Shown: in pieces, positions 8,770 to 18,174 of the stretch
How positions within the stretch are numbered: position 1 is the stretch's first letter
Layout: each line of letters opens with the position of its first letter
Source of the DNA: Paenibacillus montanisoli
GTDB lineage: Bacteria > Bacillota > Bacilli > Paenibacillales > Paenibacillaceae
DNA length: 64,000 bases
NCBI RefSeq assembly: GCF_003268025.1
Contig: NZ_QLUW01000004.1
Coordinates: 62,001 to 126,000, forward strand
Direction: 5' to 3'
Translations under genes and position numbers: made by a program
Notes under the pieces: generated by a model
The model's input: the letters and a program-made list of their open reading frames with translations, nothing else
The model's database searches: none
What the model was told of the DNA's origin: nothing

Positions 8770-9504
8770 CTAACCCTTAAATATATACCTACATTTCGGA
8801 TACCCACTACATCCTTTAAACTTTCCATACCTTCCTGAACGTTCAACAAGTTCATTCCCGCACTTTGGGCAAACATTTTTCGAAACCATCTCTCTTTTTG
8901 TAGAAGCTACTTCTTTAATTGCCCTTACATGCTCTTTGTTTACACCTTTACCTACAATCTGGCTTGATTTTATAACTTCTACAATATGTTCTACTTGTCC
9001 CCTGTTAAGAAGAACTTTATTATACTTCTCAATAGTTCGAACAAGTTTCGATGCGTACACAACTTCTTCAGAAGTCTTAACTTTTAGTTCAGCCCTCCCA
9101 CTGAAGCTAACAATCCCAAAGAGAGGTAGGTTACTGTTTTCAGGAAAAAGCGAAGCAATGGCTTGAATATGACCATAATTCTGGCGAAGAGGATTAAATA
9201 GTTTTTCTTTGCGCTTATAGATGACCTGTGTCCAGTATTCTGAACGTTCATCACCTACAATCCAACCACGATAATTCTTCGTTTCAATTACAATAACCCC
9301 ATAAATTGAAACAACAATATGGTCAATCTGTGTAGTTCTGCCTAAGGCTGATGGCAGTGTTACATTATGTATTGTTATGTATTTTGATTCATCAAGCTTA
9401 TTTAATTTGTGTATGACTGATTTCTCGCCAATTATTCCTTTGAGCTTTGGTGATTTACTAATGATAACTAAGATTACTATTAGCAAAGCTACTATATAAA
9501 TCAT
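8770..9504 (-). CDS. Membrane-anchored NERD nuclease-domain protein with topoisomerase-type zinc finger
   Basis: A 244-residue protein. Residues 1-16 ([16 protein letters not shown]) are a membrane anchor. Residues about 25-145 are a NERD domain: [12 protein letters not shown], then the catalytic-like Asp61 (TQIDHIVVS) and Glu74-x-Lys76 ([12 protein letters not shown]). The C-terminus is a four-cysteine topoisomerase zinc ribbon ([25 protein letters not shown]; Cys212, 215, 232, 238). The ATG at 9504 is preferred over the in-frame GTG at 9522 because that GTG lies inside the GGAGGCGG ribosome site. NERD proteins are predicted nucleases of poorly known role. It stands just downstream of the McrBC-like pair. 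Confidence 0.8.
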   Translation of the reverse strand: MIYIVALLIVILVIISKSPKLKGIIGEKSVIHKLNKLDESKYITIHNVTLPSALGRTTQIDHIVVSIYGVIVIETKNYRGWIVGDERSEYWTQVIYKRKEKLFNPLRQNYGHIQAIASLFPENSNLPLFGIVSFSGRAELKVKTSEEVVYASKLVRTIEKYNKVLLNRGQVEHIVEVIKSSQIVGKGVNKEHVRAIKEVASTKREMVSKNVCPKCGNELVERSGRYGKFKGCSGYPKCRYIFKG

Positions 9505-9602
9505 TTTCAAATCCGCCTCCACTGCTCAAAATTTTTACCTGCGATAAACTCCGCAAATTGAACTATCCACATTGGTAAAATCATCATTCGATAAATTAAC
9601 CC

Positions 9603-12017
9603 TTACTCAACTTCTGTAATAATTTCAACTTTACTAGCCAAATCGACCTGCTGGTGATTAAGCTCAACCTTTACTCGACCTTGTCGACGCTGTTCACGCC
9701 AACGGCGAATAGCTTCCTCGGTTTCAAGCCTCAACTCGGCGATTTCCCCTGCCAGGTCGAAGATGTATTTGGACGTCAGTAATAGCGAATAAATACCATG
9801 TCCACCAGGAATAATAGGATTCTCCCGCTTTATCCAGCGTTCAACAGTGAACTTCACGTAGAGCTTGTCCTCTGTACCTACTCTCGCCGGTATTTCCGTA
9901 ATTTCATGCCTTTTAAGCACTTTCCAGTCTTTGATTCGTCCAAACCAGTGAACACCAGATCCTTTAGCCTGAGACTCGAACTGTTTTACTGATTGATACA
10001 GAGCGACGTACTCTAAGTGAGAGAGAGCGGTATGATCCGTCAAATTCTCAAGTGGCACATGATAGAAACCAAATCTCAGTGCTTCGTCCAATTGCTCAAC
10101 TCTACGCATCGATCCAACAAGCATATTTCGGCCACTCAATTGATTTTTGTAATAGGTCTTCGTACCGCTTGGGCGGGTTGCCCGTTCATATGACTTCTCT
10201 GGGCTATCTGAGATAATTTCGTCCAGAAAAGCTTCCATTAACTTCGTTGCATTCGGCAAGAATGGGAACGCACCTACATTCACCAGCTGAATGCTTTTAT
10301 AAAATCGATGCTCCTTGAACTGTTCCTCATTGTGGTATGGAAAAAGTACATACGCTCCGAACATACTCCGCTCAAGCCCATCCCCACGATCTTCTTCGCA
10401 AACAATCGCGTCTCGGTAACGATGCATCGTATTGATATCCGATTCCTCTGGCCCGGGTGTCTTGTAATTGCGGTTGTAAGGCGTCCCTTCGTACGCAGGA
10501 TCTAGCCGATACTTGGCATCAAAAACATATTTGTAAACCGTCTTGGAATCATTCTTCTTAAGCGTCAAAACATTATCTGGTCGCTGAGCAACTGTAGGCG
10601 TCTCCTCCCCCTGTGGCAGTGTATTGTAAAATAGCGTGAACTCCTCGCCATTCTTAGGGTTACGATAGACCACCTTTGCCTTCTGCGTCTTATCTAGCGT
10701 GACAAAGATGCCCGTTCGATTCACTTTAATAATATCTTGCTTCAGTAGCTCGTATTTACGGCTAAGCAGATCGTGGATTTTTAAGAAACACCAATACTCA
10801 TAGAGCTGCGCCAAATCCTTCATGGACAAGTGGAACAGATCACTCTGTATGGATAATCCTTTCATCAACATGAGATAGTTGCGATACACATCACGATACC
10901 CCGGTGCCATTTGCAGTACGAGCGTGATCGAAAGCTGCCTCATGTCTTTGACCTGTAAAAAGTCCAACCCGAACAGCCTCTGCAATTGAGATTGCATATC
11001 TGTGAGTTGCCTGGATAAGTGAGGATCAAGAAGCTTCCCCTTCTCAGTTAAACGTTGCTTTAATGCTTTTAGCTTCTGCGCAATCCGCAGTAGTACCCAT
11101 CTAACAAACCGATTTTCATTCGTATCATAGTCCACGTAACGCTTCGTCTCTAGCAAATGACTCGGATTGTAGCGCTGCCCATGAATGGACACGATACCTC
11201 GATTAACCTGCACAAGATGATGCGGATGCTTGCTAAGAAACTGGATATTCTTCTTATCCGGCTTTCTAACTTGCCCAGAAGTTACGATCCGATTCTCCAC
11301 CTGATGCTTAGAATGAGGAGCAAACTGGATCCGTTCCACAGCTTGAATCAACTGACTAAAGACATGCTTCAATATGGAGAAAAACTCCGTCAAACTCTGG
11401 TTTTTTGTCTCTCTAAGGCCAGTCAAATTATATGTCTTTCTTAGAAAATCAAACGAAAGATTATAGATCTGCTGATTCACATCATTCAAAATCATCTGAT
11501 AATCACGCTTATAGTCCATTTTTACAGGGAAGATTTCAAGCTGCAGCGAAAGCAACGTCTTCCCGTGCATGCGTAGTTCCAGGTCGGTTAATCCTACTTC
11601 ATTCTGGAAGTTGAGCAAGCCGGAGAGTATCCATCCTCTTCCTAATGGCTTCACCGCTTGCCGGATGTTCATGTTCTCGTGGAAAAAGCTAATAGGCACA
11701 TCTACTTTTTTCTCTAGGACAAACTCATAAGGTTGCGTTTCAAAGAATAGCGGATAAGCCGGCTCTCCAGTCTGCCAATCTACTAACCTTTGAGATTCCG
11801 GGTTGAACACATGTAAGTTTTCGATCACCAGAACACCCGGTGTAGAAGAAATCAGAAGCTGTGCAGGAATAAGCTGCTGCTCATCATTACGATGAAGCTT
11901 CAATGAATCTACAGTCGGATGAAATGGTTTTCCGTGTATGTAGAGATTGAATAAATTCGTCTCAATACGAAGCAGCTCGATGCTTCGATTAGGAGAGCCA
12001 ATATGAGGTAAATCCAT
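9603..12017 (-). CDS. DUF2357 nuclease, McrC-like partner
   Basis: An 804-residue protein of the DUF2357/DUF524 family, the nuclease partner of McrB-type GTPases. The PD-(D/E)XK site is visible near residue 498 as YVFDAKYRLD, preceded by RPDNVLTLKK. The N-terminal beta-rich part (to about 190) and a helical middle (Leu/Arg/Gln-rich) fit the family. Its start overlaps the AAA+ partner's end by 29 bases, with GGAGGT upstream, so the two are translated together. In McrBC-type systems the nuclease cuts DNA containing modified bases after translocation by the ATPase; that this pair does so is inferred. A decayed copy of its last codons sits at 1204. Confidence 0.85.
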   Translation of the reverse strand: MDLPHIGSPNRSIELLRIETNLFNLYIHGKPFHPTVDSLKLHRNDEQQLIPAQLLISSTPGVLVIENLHVFNPESQRLVDWQTGEPAYPLFFETQPYEFVLEKKVDVPISFFHENMNIRQAVKPLGRGWILSGLLNFQNEVGLTDLELRMHGKTLLSLQLEIFPVKMDYKRDYQMILNDVNQQIYNLSFDFLRKTYNLTGLRETKNQSLTEFFSILKHVFSQLIQAVERIQFAPHSKHQVENRIVTSGQVRKPDKKNIQFLSKHPHHLVQVNRGIVSIHGQRYNPSHLLETKRYVDYDTNENRFVRWVLLRIAQKLKALKQRLTEKGKLLDPHLSRQLTDMQSQLQRLFGLDFLQVKDMRQLSITLVLQMAPGYRDVYRNYLMLMKGLSIQSDLFHLSMKDLAQLYEYWCFLKIHDLLSRKYELLKQDIIKVNRTGIFVTLDKTQKAKVVYRNPKNGEEFTLFYNTLPQGEETPTVAQRPDNVLTLKKNDSKTVYKYVFDAKYRLDPAYEGTPYNRNYKTPGPEESDINTMHRYRDAIVCEEDRGDGLERSMFGAYVLFPYHNEEQFKEHRFYKSIQLVNVGAFPFLPNATKLMEAFLDEIISDSPEKSYERATRPSGTKTYYKNQLSGRNMLVGSMRRVEQLDEALRFGFYHVPLENLTDHTALSHLEYVALYQSVKQFESQAKGSGVHWFGRIKDWKVLKRHEITEIPARVGTEDKLYVKFTVERWIKRENPIIPGGHGIYSLLLTSKYIFDLAGEIAELRLETEEAIRRWREQRRQGRVKVELNHQQVDLASKVEIITEVE

Positions 12018-14739
12018 CTTCCTCTAACCTCCGGAGCATGAATGCCAGCTTCCGCGCACTAAGCGGGTATTTTGCTTCTTTCTCTTGTTCATTCGACTGT
12101 CTCTTCGTATACAACTCCGATGCATCATCCATTAAGTCATTAATGGGTAGCGTTCTACCAAGTGCTTCTTGTAGGAGCTGGAGTAGCACTCGTTTGACCG
12201 ACGAGCTGCTGCCTTGAACGCGAGGCAGGATCTTTTGTAGTAACTGCAAATCAAAGGCCTGATTTTCGCTCATTAAATCGTATTGCTCGTTGTAAATCAT
12301 ATAGAAGCTTACGGCATCTCGAATTCGGAAGCCTACATGAGAGTGAACCTGTTCCAGAATCTCGTTTATTCTGACCAATTGCATGGTTACCCGACGTATT
12401 AGCTCCTGATTAGGTTCATAAGCATCAATCAACTGGAGGTAGTCGCTTCGCAAGAAAGAGTTCGGTACAAGTAACGGAGGTATCTCCGCCGAGTATCCAA
12501 CTGGAAACTGCTCAAGATTGATATAGTTGAATTCGATGGTATTGGCGCGATCGAGCACCTTCTTGCTAAAAGGATGTGTCGTCTCATCCATGTTCACTGT
12601 GCCTATGATATATACGTTATCCGGTAGCGCTAACCTACCATAGGTTGGTTGATCCTCAGAAGTCAGACTTTCGTTTTGAATGAGTGGCACCGTGACAATT
12701 CGGTCATCTTTCCATTCTTGGGTTTCGATGACACTGAGCAAGTCACTGAAGTAATGCTCTACACGAGCAAGGTTCATTTCATCCAAGCAAATGAAGTACG
12801 GTTTGTTTTGATTGCTTTCCTTGGATGCTTCGACTAACACTTCTGCTAACAGTCCGGGTCGGAAGGTACCTGTTAAATCTTTATAACCAAGCAAATCCGA
12901 CGGGTCGCTCCAATCCGGGCGTACTGGAATAAGATTAAATTGCCGATTCGAGCTAGTTGCCCCTAGTGCCTCCGCAAAGAGCTTGACTAATTTGGTTTTC
13001 CCCGTCCCCGAGACTCCGGCTAAGATTACAAAAGGTTTACTCTTGAGCGATAGATAGAAATTTTCGATTAGGTCTTGAGGAAAATGAAACCCTTTGCTTT
13101 CGATGTACACTTTTATATAATTGACCCGCTCCGCAACCGATCGTTCGTCCACCGGTTCCACCTCTTCAATGATATATGTAAACTCATCCTTAACTTTGCG
13201 AACATACTCAAGCTCTTCCAGCCAGCTCAACATAAACCGGGCTCGGTTCTCCTGGGTTACTGCCCCCCACTTGTTGTCCATCCCCATACTAGTAGTAAAC
13301 GGCGATTTGAACGACTCTAGCTTGAAGGTGCCGAGCTCTTTTGCAATTGAGATCCCTAAAAGGATGCCTTTAATTAATCTAGTCGCTTGCGTGTTTTGTT
13401 CATTCGATGAGAAAAGCGCCCTTAAAAGGTGGACCTGTCCCTTGCTTAGCATCCAGGTCTCATCGCCAAGCGTCTGGTCGTATTCAATACCTTTTACCGT
13501 TAGGGAGTATTCATTATCTTCAATTGAGACTAAGCCTAGCTCTTGTAGCGCTCGCCCAATATGCTGAATCCGTTCCTTGGGATATTTAACTTCATCTCCG
13601 GACTTTAGCACAACTGTTTGATTTGAGATCAGCTCATCTAAAGAGACATAGCGTTCCTGATGCTTCCCTAGATAACGAATGATCCCATTCCCTAGATACA
13701 GATGAGCAATCGTGTAAGCAAACACGGGCTGCTCGATTTGTTGCTGATGCTGTTTTTCAAGCGCTTGGTCCGCGTATATTTTGTAATTGTCGACTACATT
13801 TCTCAGATCCTCAAGCAGCTTTTCATCGTCTGGAATATGGTTACGATCGTAACGAATCGAAGCAATAATCGCAGCTTGGTAGTCGTCACCCAACCCAGGT
13901 ATATGCTCATCAATTTGCATATTTTTAAGTGGCAAGTAGCTCCGCATTTCATCAGACTTCTGCTTGAAATATTGATAGGCACCTTTTCTTCTGTGCAATC
14001 TAATAGGCTCGGTGACCCCATGTGCTAAAGTCAGATATACCGCGCTCATATCTTCGGAGAGTAGGTAAACGATATATTCACCACTTTGAATCGAAACATT
14101 GAGTCGTTTATCTAATATTGCAATCCACGGTACTCCAACCCAATTTCCTTGGCCAATGGAGCCTTGCACCTTGTAGTCCTGACCGATAAACTCCTGAGAT
14201 TGAATAAAGGCGGGAATTTCCTGCCTAACAAGGGTGCCTACAGGATGACCACCGAAACCTTGAGTTTTGTAGTCTAAATAATTGTTTAGTAGCTGGTCGA
14301 ACGAAGCTTTCAGCGAAAATGGAGACTTCGTCGGTAGCTCTTCGTTGTATCTTTCTAGCTCGGACTCAGCATACTCCATGAGCTCAGAAAGACATTGCTC
14401 ATTTAATAACGGCCATATATGAGGCTTAAATGTTATTGTCTCTGAATTCGCATCTAAAATAGATTTTAGTGCCTCGATAGGTGTTTGTAGAAGGGATTTG
14501 GTTTGAGCTAAAGTGAACTCTTCCCAACTCGGGGCTACTTTCTGCGGTGGAGAATCAACAGCAGCACCTACTCTTATGGCGTTCCGGAAATAAGACAAAA
14601 ACCGCTCAGCAATGGAGTTGAGCGGTAGGAACTGAAGTTTGGTCTGTTGGTACTCGTCCAGAATGGATAGGGTCAAGACCATTTTGTAGGATTTTTGTTT
14701 TACTCGAAATATTGAAGCCAGTTCAACTGGGAGTGTCAT
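11989..14739 (-). CDS. McrB-like AAA+ ATPase/GTPase with DUF3578 domain
   Basis: A 916-residue motor subunit. A DUF3578 (MrcB N-terminal) modified-DNA-reader-type domain lies near residues 120-270 (YKVQGSIGQGNWVGVPWIAI). A winged-helix-like middle follows. The C-terminal McrB AAA+ domain has the P-loop GVSGTGKT near 575, a Walker B CLDEMNLARVEHY near 650 and the McrB signature IIGTVNMDE near 715. The ATG at 14739 is chosen because GGAGAG precedes it by seven bases; the open frame extends five codons further. It is the first gene of the two-gene McrBC-like operon. The DUF3578 reader suggests recognition of modified phage DNA, as known for related systems. Confidence 0.9.
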   Translation of the reverse strand: MTLPVELASIFRVKQKSYKMVLTLSILDEYQQTKLQFLPLNSIAERFLSYFRNAIRVGAAVDSPPQKVAPSWEEFTLAQTKSLLQTPIEALKSILDANSETITFKPHIWPLLNEQCLSELMEYAESELERYNEELPTKSPFSLKASFDQLLNNYLDYKTQGFGGHPVGTLVRQEIPAFIQSQEFIGQDYKVQGSIGQGNWVGVPWIAILDKRLNVSIQSGEYIVYLLSEDMSAVYLTLAHGVTEPIRLHRRKGAYQYFKQKSDEMRSYLPLKNMQIDEHIPGLGDDYQAAIIASIRYDRNHIPDDEKLLEDLRNVVDNYKIYADQALEKQHQQQIEQPVFAYTIAHLYLGNGIIRYLGKHQERYVSLDELISNQTVVLKSGDEVKYPKERIQHIGRALQELGLVSIEDNEYSLTVKGIEYDQTLGDETWMLSKGQVHLLRALFSSNEQNTQATRLIKGILLGISIAKELGTFKLESFKSPFTTSMGMDNKWGAVTQENRARFMLSWLEELEYVRKVKDEFTYIIEEVEPVDERSVAERVNYIKVYIESKGFHFPQDLIENFYLSLKSKPFVILAGVSGTGKTKLVKLFAEALGATSSNRQFNLIPVRPDWSDPSDLLGYKDLTGTFRPGLLAEVLVEASKESNQNKPYFICLDEMNLARVEHYFSDLLSVIETQEWKDDRIVTVPLIQNESLTSEDQPTYGRLALPDNVYIIGTVNMDETTHPFSKKVLDRANTIEFNYINLEQFPVGYSAEIPPLLVPNSFLRSDYLQLIDAYEPNQELIRRVTMQLVRINEILEQVHSHVGFRIRDAVSFYMIYNEQYDLMSENQAFDLQLLQKILPRVQGSSSSVKRVLLQLLQEALGRTLPINDLMDDASELYTKRQSNEQEKEAKYPLSARKLAFMLRRLEEDGFTSYWLS

Positions 14740-14994
14740 ATCGTATCTCTCCATATCGGATTTTGACAGTACAGCAAGTGTCCCGATTAAAGTTCGATAG
14801 AGTAGGTTTAAAGTCCTTCTACAACCTCAAATATTCTTCATTTTCATACCCAAAGACCAGTGTTGTTCGACATCCCAATTGTTACATTTAGTGATCCTTG
14901 TAGCAAAGAATCCATTATCATTAGGCAAGATGTTTAACCAAATCCATTAGATAATTTCTGAATAACAATGGAATAGCACTTGTTTTCAAAGAGG

Positions 14995-15867
14995 TTATTC
15001 CCCTTCGCCGCTCGAAAGAATACCCATATCAGAAAGTCCTCCGTATTCACTCCAGTAGCTGTATCTATTATTCAAAAATTCTTTTCTCGCTTCAGATGTA
15101 TGCCTCATGTGCAATATTGCTTCTTGGAAACCTTTAGCCGAAACAAGTTCTTTTGCACAATCCGGACGATATCTAAATGTAGGAGGAATATTCTTGATCC
15201 AGTACTCTTTATTCCGCACTTGGCTCGATGTAAATTCATAATAATCTCTAATTGGTCGAAGTCTATCAAAGGACATAATATCGATGTTATCTTTTCTAAC
15301 GGCAGCTCTTTTCCCTCTCAAAAGTTCATTAGTCTCATACTCATCTCTTCTTCCATATACCAAAAGAAACTGTGGTTTAAAATCTCTTTCTCTCAATGAT
15401 TGGGGAATGTTAAAAAAGTCAAAAAATAAAAGCTGATTTGTTGGCTTATTTAGTATCGTCTGCCATTCATATATCTGTCCGATAGCTTGCGAAAATTCAG
15501 CCCTCATATCTCCACCTTTTGTGTACATAACTTTTGCTGGCTTTTCGATTTCAATAAAAACCGGTGTAAAAGTAAGGCTGTCATTTGCTAACCATAGAAA
15601 ATCTGGGGACCTTTTAAAAGGGCCTCCAATTTGTGGTTGTGAGATTAAAGTATGCATATGTGGATAATGGCCAGATTGTCCAAAGAGTTCTAGTGCACCG
15701 GGAACATATGACGGATTTTCCTCAAAAAATAGTTGAAAAGCTGCCTCGTTATCACTGGATGATTCAAGTAATTTATAATATTCTTGTATAGAAACTTTTT
15801 CGTATTCTTCCCAAACAATCTCTTTAGGTGGATCTTTTATAAATTCATATTTTTTTGTGAATACCAA
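14995..15867 (-). CDS. Shedu-like (SduA/DUF4263) nuclease
   Basis: A 290-residue protein with the Shedu PD-(D/E)XK layout: PDFLW (Asp89), FTPVFIEIEKPAK (Glu106, Glu108, Lys109), then a helix with Q/A spacing (EFSQAIGQIYEWQ, Gln127 and Gln131) as in DUF4263. The N-terminal LFFEENPSYVPGALELF is typical of the element just before that domain. Shedu is a single-gene antiphage system. The start is TTG at 15867 with GGGAGG nine bases upstream. It is on the same strand as and upstream of the McrBC-like pair but separated by 255 bases, so it is probably its own unit. The long N-terminal sensor regions of some Shedu proteins are missing. Confidence 0.75.
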   Translation of the reverse strand: MVFTKKYEFIKDPPKEIVWEEYEKVSIQEYYKLLESSSDNEAAFQLFFEENPSYVPGALELFGQSGHYPHMHTLISQPQIGGPFKRSPDFLWLANDSLTFTPVFIEIEKPAKVMYTKGGDMRAEFSQAIGQIYEWQTILNKPTNQLLFFDFFNIPQSLRERDFKPQFLLVYGRRDEYETNELLRGKRAAVRKDNIDIMSFDRLRPIRDYYEFTSSQVRNKEYWIKNIPPTFRYRPDCAKELVSAKGFQEAILHMRHTSEARKEFLNNRYSYWSEYGGLSDMGILSSGEGE

Positions 15868-16108
15868 ACCTAAACACCTCCCGGATTGCTTCCTCCATTG
15901 AATCGAAATTATACCGTGTATATAACATTACTAAGTCGCGCAATGATAAACAAAAGAATCACCAAGAACTATGCGTGATATTAAGTGTTATAGAGACCGG
16001 CCTTCAGGAATCGTTTGTTCCTTGAAAAAGCAGTCGATATACTTAGGAAACAGATAACATAATAGATCTATTTCCGCTTAATATTCACGTTGGAAATAGG
16101 CTCGATGC

Positions 16109-17017
16109 TCAAAAATTCTGGGTTTTCCATATTCTCACGCACTGCTCCTTAAGCTTACTTATTATATCATCTAATTTGCCTTCATCCTTCTTGAAGCCGC
16201 GCTGATCTTTATCGCAAGATTTACAATACTCATGGCTAACCTTATTTACCTTACCGCATGAGCATGTCCACTTATCTGCGTCTACGACGGATCTGGTCGC
16301 AAACTCCGCTTGGATCGTTTGAACAAGCTTTTCCAACTTCCAGTAATCATCGGCGTAATATTTACGTTTATCTCCCGCAAGTATAGAGACGCAAGTCTTC
16401 TTAACCTGCTCGTTTCCTGTAGCAAATACGTGATCGATATGATCATAATTAACGAGCTTTAATTCCTTGATGAACTTTATATTAACATTGACATCTTCGG
16501 CTGACTTCAATTTCGAATAGAAAAACGCAGTGACAGCAGGCTCGGGAATTTGTGAGAAATATTGCATCGTATTCGATGCAGTCATACCAGATTCATAGTA
16601 TTGCATATTAGACAAGTAGTATTTGTATACTTCTTCCATCAATTCCGGCACGCTATTTGTGGTCAAATACGCCCATTTATTCTCGACCTGCGCATAGTTA
16701 TGCTTCACGACATGGATAGTTTTCAGCCGAGTATACTCCAATTGGCACTTCTCCAAAGTTACTTCATTCTCGTATTTAACTTCATTGCCCTTGTAATCCG
16801 GTATATATGCAGCAGTGCCAGTTGCCGTTACCATAAACATTTGCTTGCCTTTACCGGAAATTTCATCATGATCAAGGGATATTCCAACTATCGCATTAGC
16901 TCCTACTTTGATCGCTTCGTCGGTTAGTTGATCGAGTACCTCATCGTAGATGCTTTTAAGCTGGTTCTGATACGAAGCCGACCTCCCGCCAAAAAAGTCT
17001 GTAAAATCAGCAAACAA
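16109..17017 (-). CDS. 5'-truncated YbjQ-domain (UPF0145) protein with zinc ribbon
   Basis: The 302-residue frame begins inside a YbjQ/heavy-metal-binding-like domain: FFGGRSASYQ, then EAIKVGANAIVGISLDHDEI and MFMVTATGTA. In complete proteins this is preceded by about 40 residues that are absent here. The frame upstream of the assumed TTG start still reads TGTGILFDLFADF, the usual family sequence, but the match stops abruptly at 17041, where an unrelated plus-strand gene fragment begins. The C-terminus has a four-cysteine ribbon (CSCGKVNKVSHEYCKSC). No ribosome site is visible, so expression is doubtful; it is likely a pseudogene created by rearrangement. Confidence 0.65.
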   Translation of the reverse strand: MFADFTDFFGGRSASYQNQLKSIYDEVLDQLTDEAIKVGANAIVGISLDHDEISGKGKQMFMVTATGTAAYIPDYKGNEVKYENEVTLEKCQLEYTRLKTIHVVKHNYAQVENKWAYLTTNSVPELMEEVYKYYLSNMQYYESGMTASNTMQYFSQIPEPAVTAFFYSKLKSAEDVNVNIKFIKELKLVNYDHIDHVFATGNEQVKKTCVSILAGDKRKYYADDYWKLEKLVQTIQAEFATRSVVDADKWTCSCGKVNKVSHEYCKSCDKDQRGFKKDEGKLDDIISKLKEQCVRIWKTQNF

Positions 17018-17041
17018 ATCAAATAATATGCCTGTACCTGT

Positions 17042-17284
17042 GTAGCAGGCCCAGCAGCAATTGCCCTAACTGGTGTTGACGTCTATAATGACATTAAAAA
17101 ATATGATGGATGGGAAGCAGCAGGTGCTGCTGGGATTTCAATCGGTGGAGCATTAACTGCTGGAGTGGCAGGGGCGCTACTTGCTACCGCTGCACCTGCG
17201 GTGGTTGTAATTGCTGGCGGTGTGGTAATTGGACTTGGTGTCTCATATGGAGCAAATAAGTTGAAAGTCTATCTGTTCGATTAG
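17042..17284 (+). pseudogene. C-terminal fragment of a glycine-zipper (pore-type) secreted toxin
   Basis: An 80-codon frame without start reads VAGPAAIALTGVDVYNDIKK, then alternating Gly/Ala-rich segments (GISIGGALTAGVAGALLA, VVVIAGGVVIGLGVSYGANK) to a TAG at 17282. Such glycine-zipper ends occur in polymorphic and type VII-secreted membrane-depolarising toxins. The 5' part of the gene is missing: the sequence changes to the YbjQ gene at 17041/17042. The four-helix membrane gene directly downstream is what a cognate immunity gene would look like. Confidence 0.55.
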
Positions 17285-17301
17285 AAGGGAGATGATTAGG
17301 A

Positions 17302-17694
17302 ATTATTACATTTTATGAGAACCTACCGTTACCACTATATTTAATTCTATCGATCGGTTTAGGTTCATTATTAATAGCATTCTTTATCTACAGAAGATCA
17401 AAGTACCCGATTCTCTTCGTGGTTGGTATGGTTTTTATTAGCTTGACATCTATCCTATCAGGGATAGTGAGATTATGTAATGAATACACTTTATTAAATC
17501 GACAATTGGAGTGGGTTGATAAGTTGCCCTTCATTGGTTTAATTGGTATTCCATTACTCGGTATCGGAGCTTATCAACAATCAAGCCACGATCCTGAAAA
17601 AAGAAAGTTAATTGTAAGGTTAGGTGCTTTGTTTCTTTTTGTAATAATATTTTTGGGGATAATTATATTAATTGCACTTATGAAACGTAAGTAA
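17302..17694 (+). CDS. Four-helix membrane protein, probable toxin immunity protein
   Basis: The frame 17302-17694 encodes about 130 residues with four membrane helices (LILSIGLGSLLIAFFIY, ILFVVGMVFISLTSILSG, PFIGLIGIPLLGIGAY, LGALFLFVIIFLGIIIL) and a basic end (MKRK). It follows the toxin C-terminal fragment by 17 bases with AAGGGAG between. No ATG, GTG or TTG exists before an internal GTG at 17419. The start is either a rare ATT (17302) or the ATG at 17292 brought into frame by a frameshift; a protein starting at 17419 would lose the first helix. Immunity function is inferred from position and topology. Confidence 0.55.
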   Translation: MITFYENLPLPLYLILSIGLGSLLIAFFIYRRSKYPILFVVGMVFISLTSILSGIVRLCNEYTLLNRQLEWVDKLPFIGLIGIPLLGIGAYQQSSHDPEKRKLIVRLGALFLFVIIFLGIIILIALMKRK

Positions 17695-17715
17695 AGAAAC
17701 TTATCTACCTTAGAG

Positions 17716-17755
17716 CCACATGCGAGTGTAACAACTCCATGTGGTTTTCTTTTTA
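17716..17755 (+). terminator. Rho-independent terminator after the immunity-like gene
   Basis: CCACATG (17716-17722) pairs with CATGTGG (17738-17744), followed by TTTTCTTTTTA. Confidence 0.75.
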
Positions 17756-17793
17756 CTCCAGTACCTTTATAGAGATCAGATTCAATAGAAAAA

Positions 17794-17810
17794 CCGTCCG
17801 AGATGGACGG
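17794..17810 (-). terminator. Terminator following the XRE-regulator remnant
   Basis: On the minus strand CCGTCC-ATCTC-GGACGG is followed by TTTTTC, immediately after the stop codon of the regulator fragment at 17811. Its survival indicates a once complete gene there. Confidence 0.6.
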
Positions 17811-17933
17811 TTATGGTTCTTCGACGAGATCGATGCCGATAATGTCGCGAATGTCTGTAATATCAAGTGCTTCGGCTATCTTCTCTATATGCTGAAAGTT
17901 GATGTTCTGGCGTTTGGAGTTTGTCAACCGAAT
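17811..17933 (-). pseudogene. C-terminal remnant of an XRE-type regulator
   Basis: The frame ending at 17811 reads QNINFQHIEKIAEALDITDI then RDIIGIDLVEEP, the characteristic last helix of a Cro/CI helix-turn-helix protein (usual form '..N.sl.tLekIAkaLgv...dl'). Upstream it is interrupted by a stop and the DNA-binding helices are not recoverable. The stretch 17934-18382 holds only one further hairpin and no gene I can support. Confidence 0.5.
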
Positions 17934-18144
17934 CTATCGGCAGTATGGGAAATGGGAAGTCAGTTACAATCCTGAGCAAAGTGACGGGCTCTGCGGCTCC
18001 TTATATCCCTAATTCGCTTTACGGTTTTAACCAAATACCACCGCTACCATCATACTTTCTTTCAAAAGCTATTAACGGATTAAGATCATCGGCTTGTACA
18101 AGGAAAGCTACATATCAAAAAATAAATAAATGTGTCAGAAAGGG

Positions 18145-18174
18145 AGCCGGAAATGTAATCGGCTTCTTTTTTCT
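18145..18174 (+). terminator. Plus-strand terminator-like hairpin
   Basis: AGCCG pairs with CGGCT across a ten-base loop and is followed by TCTTTTTTCT. No intact plus-strand gene precedes it, so it is probably left over from a lost gene. Confidence 0.45.
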
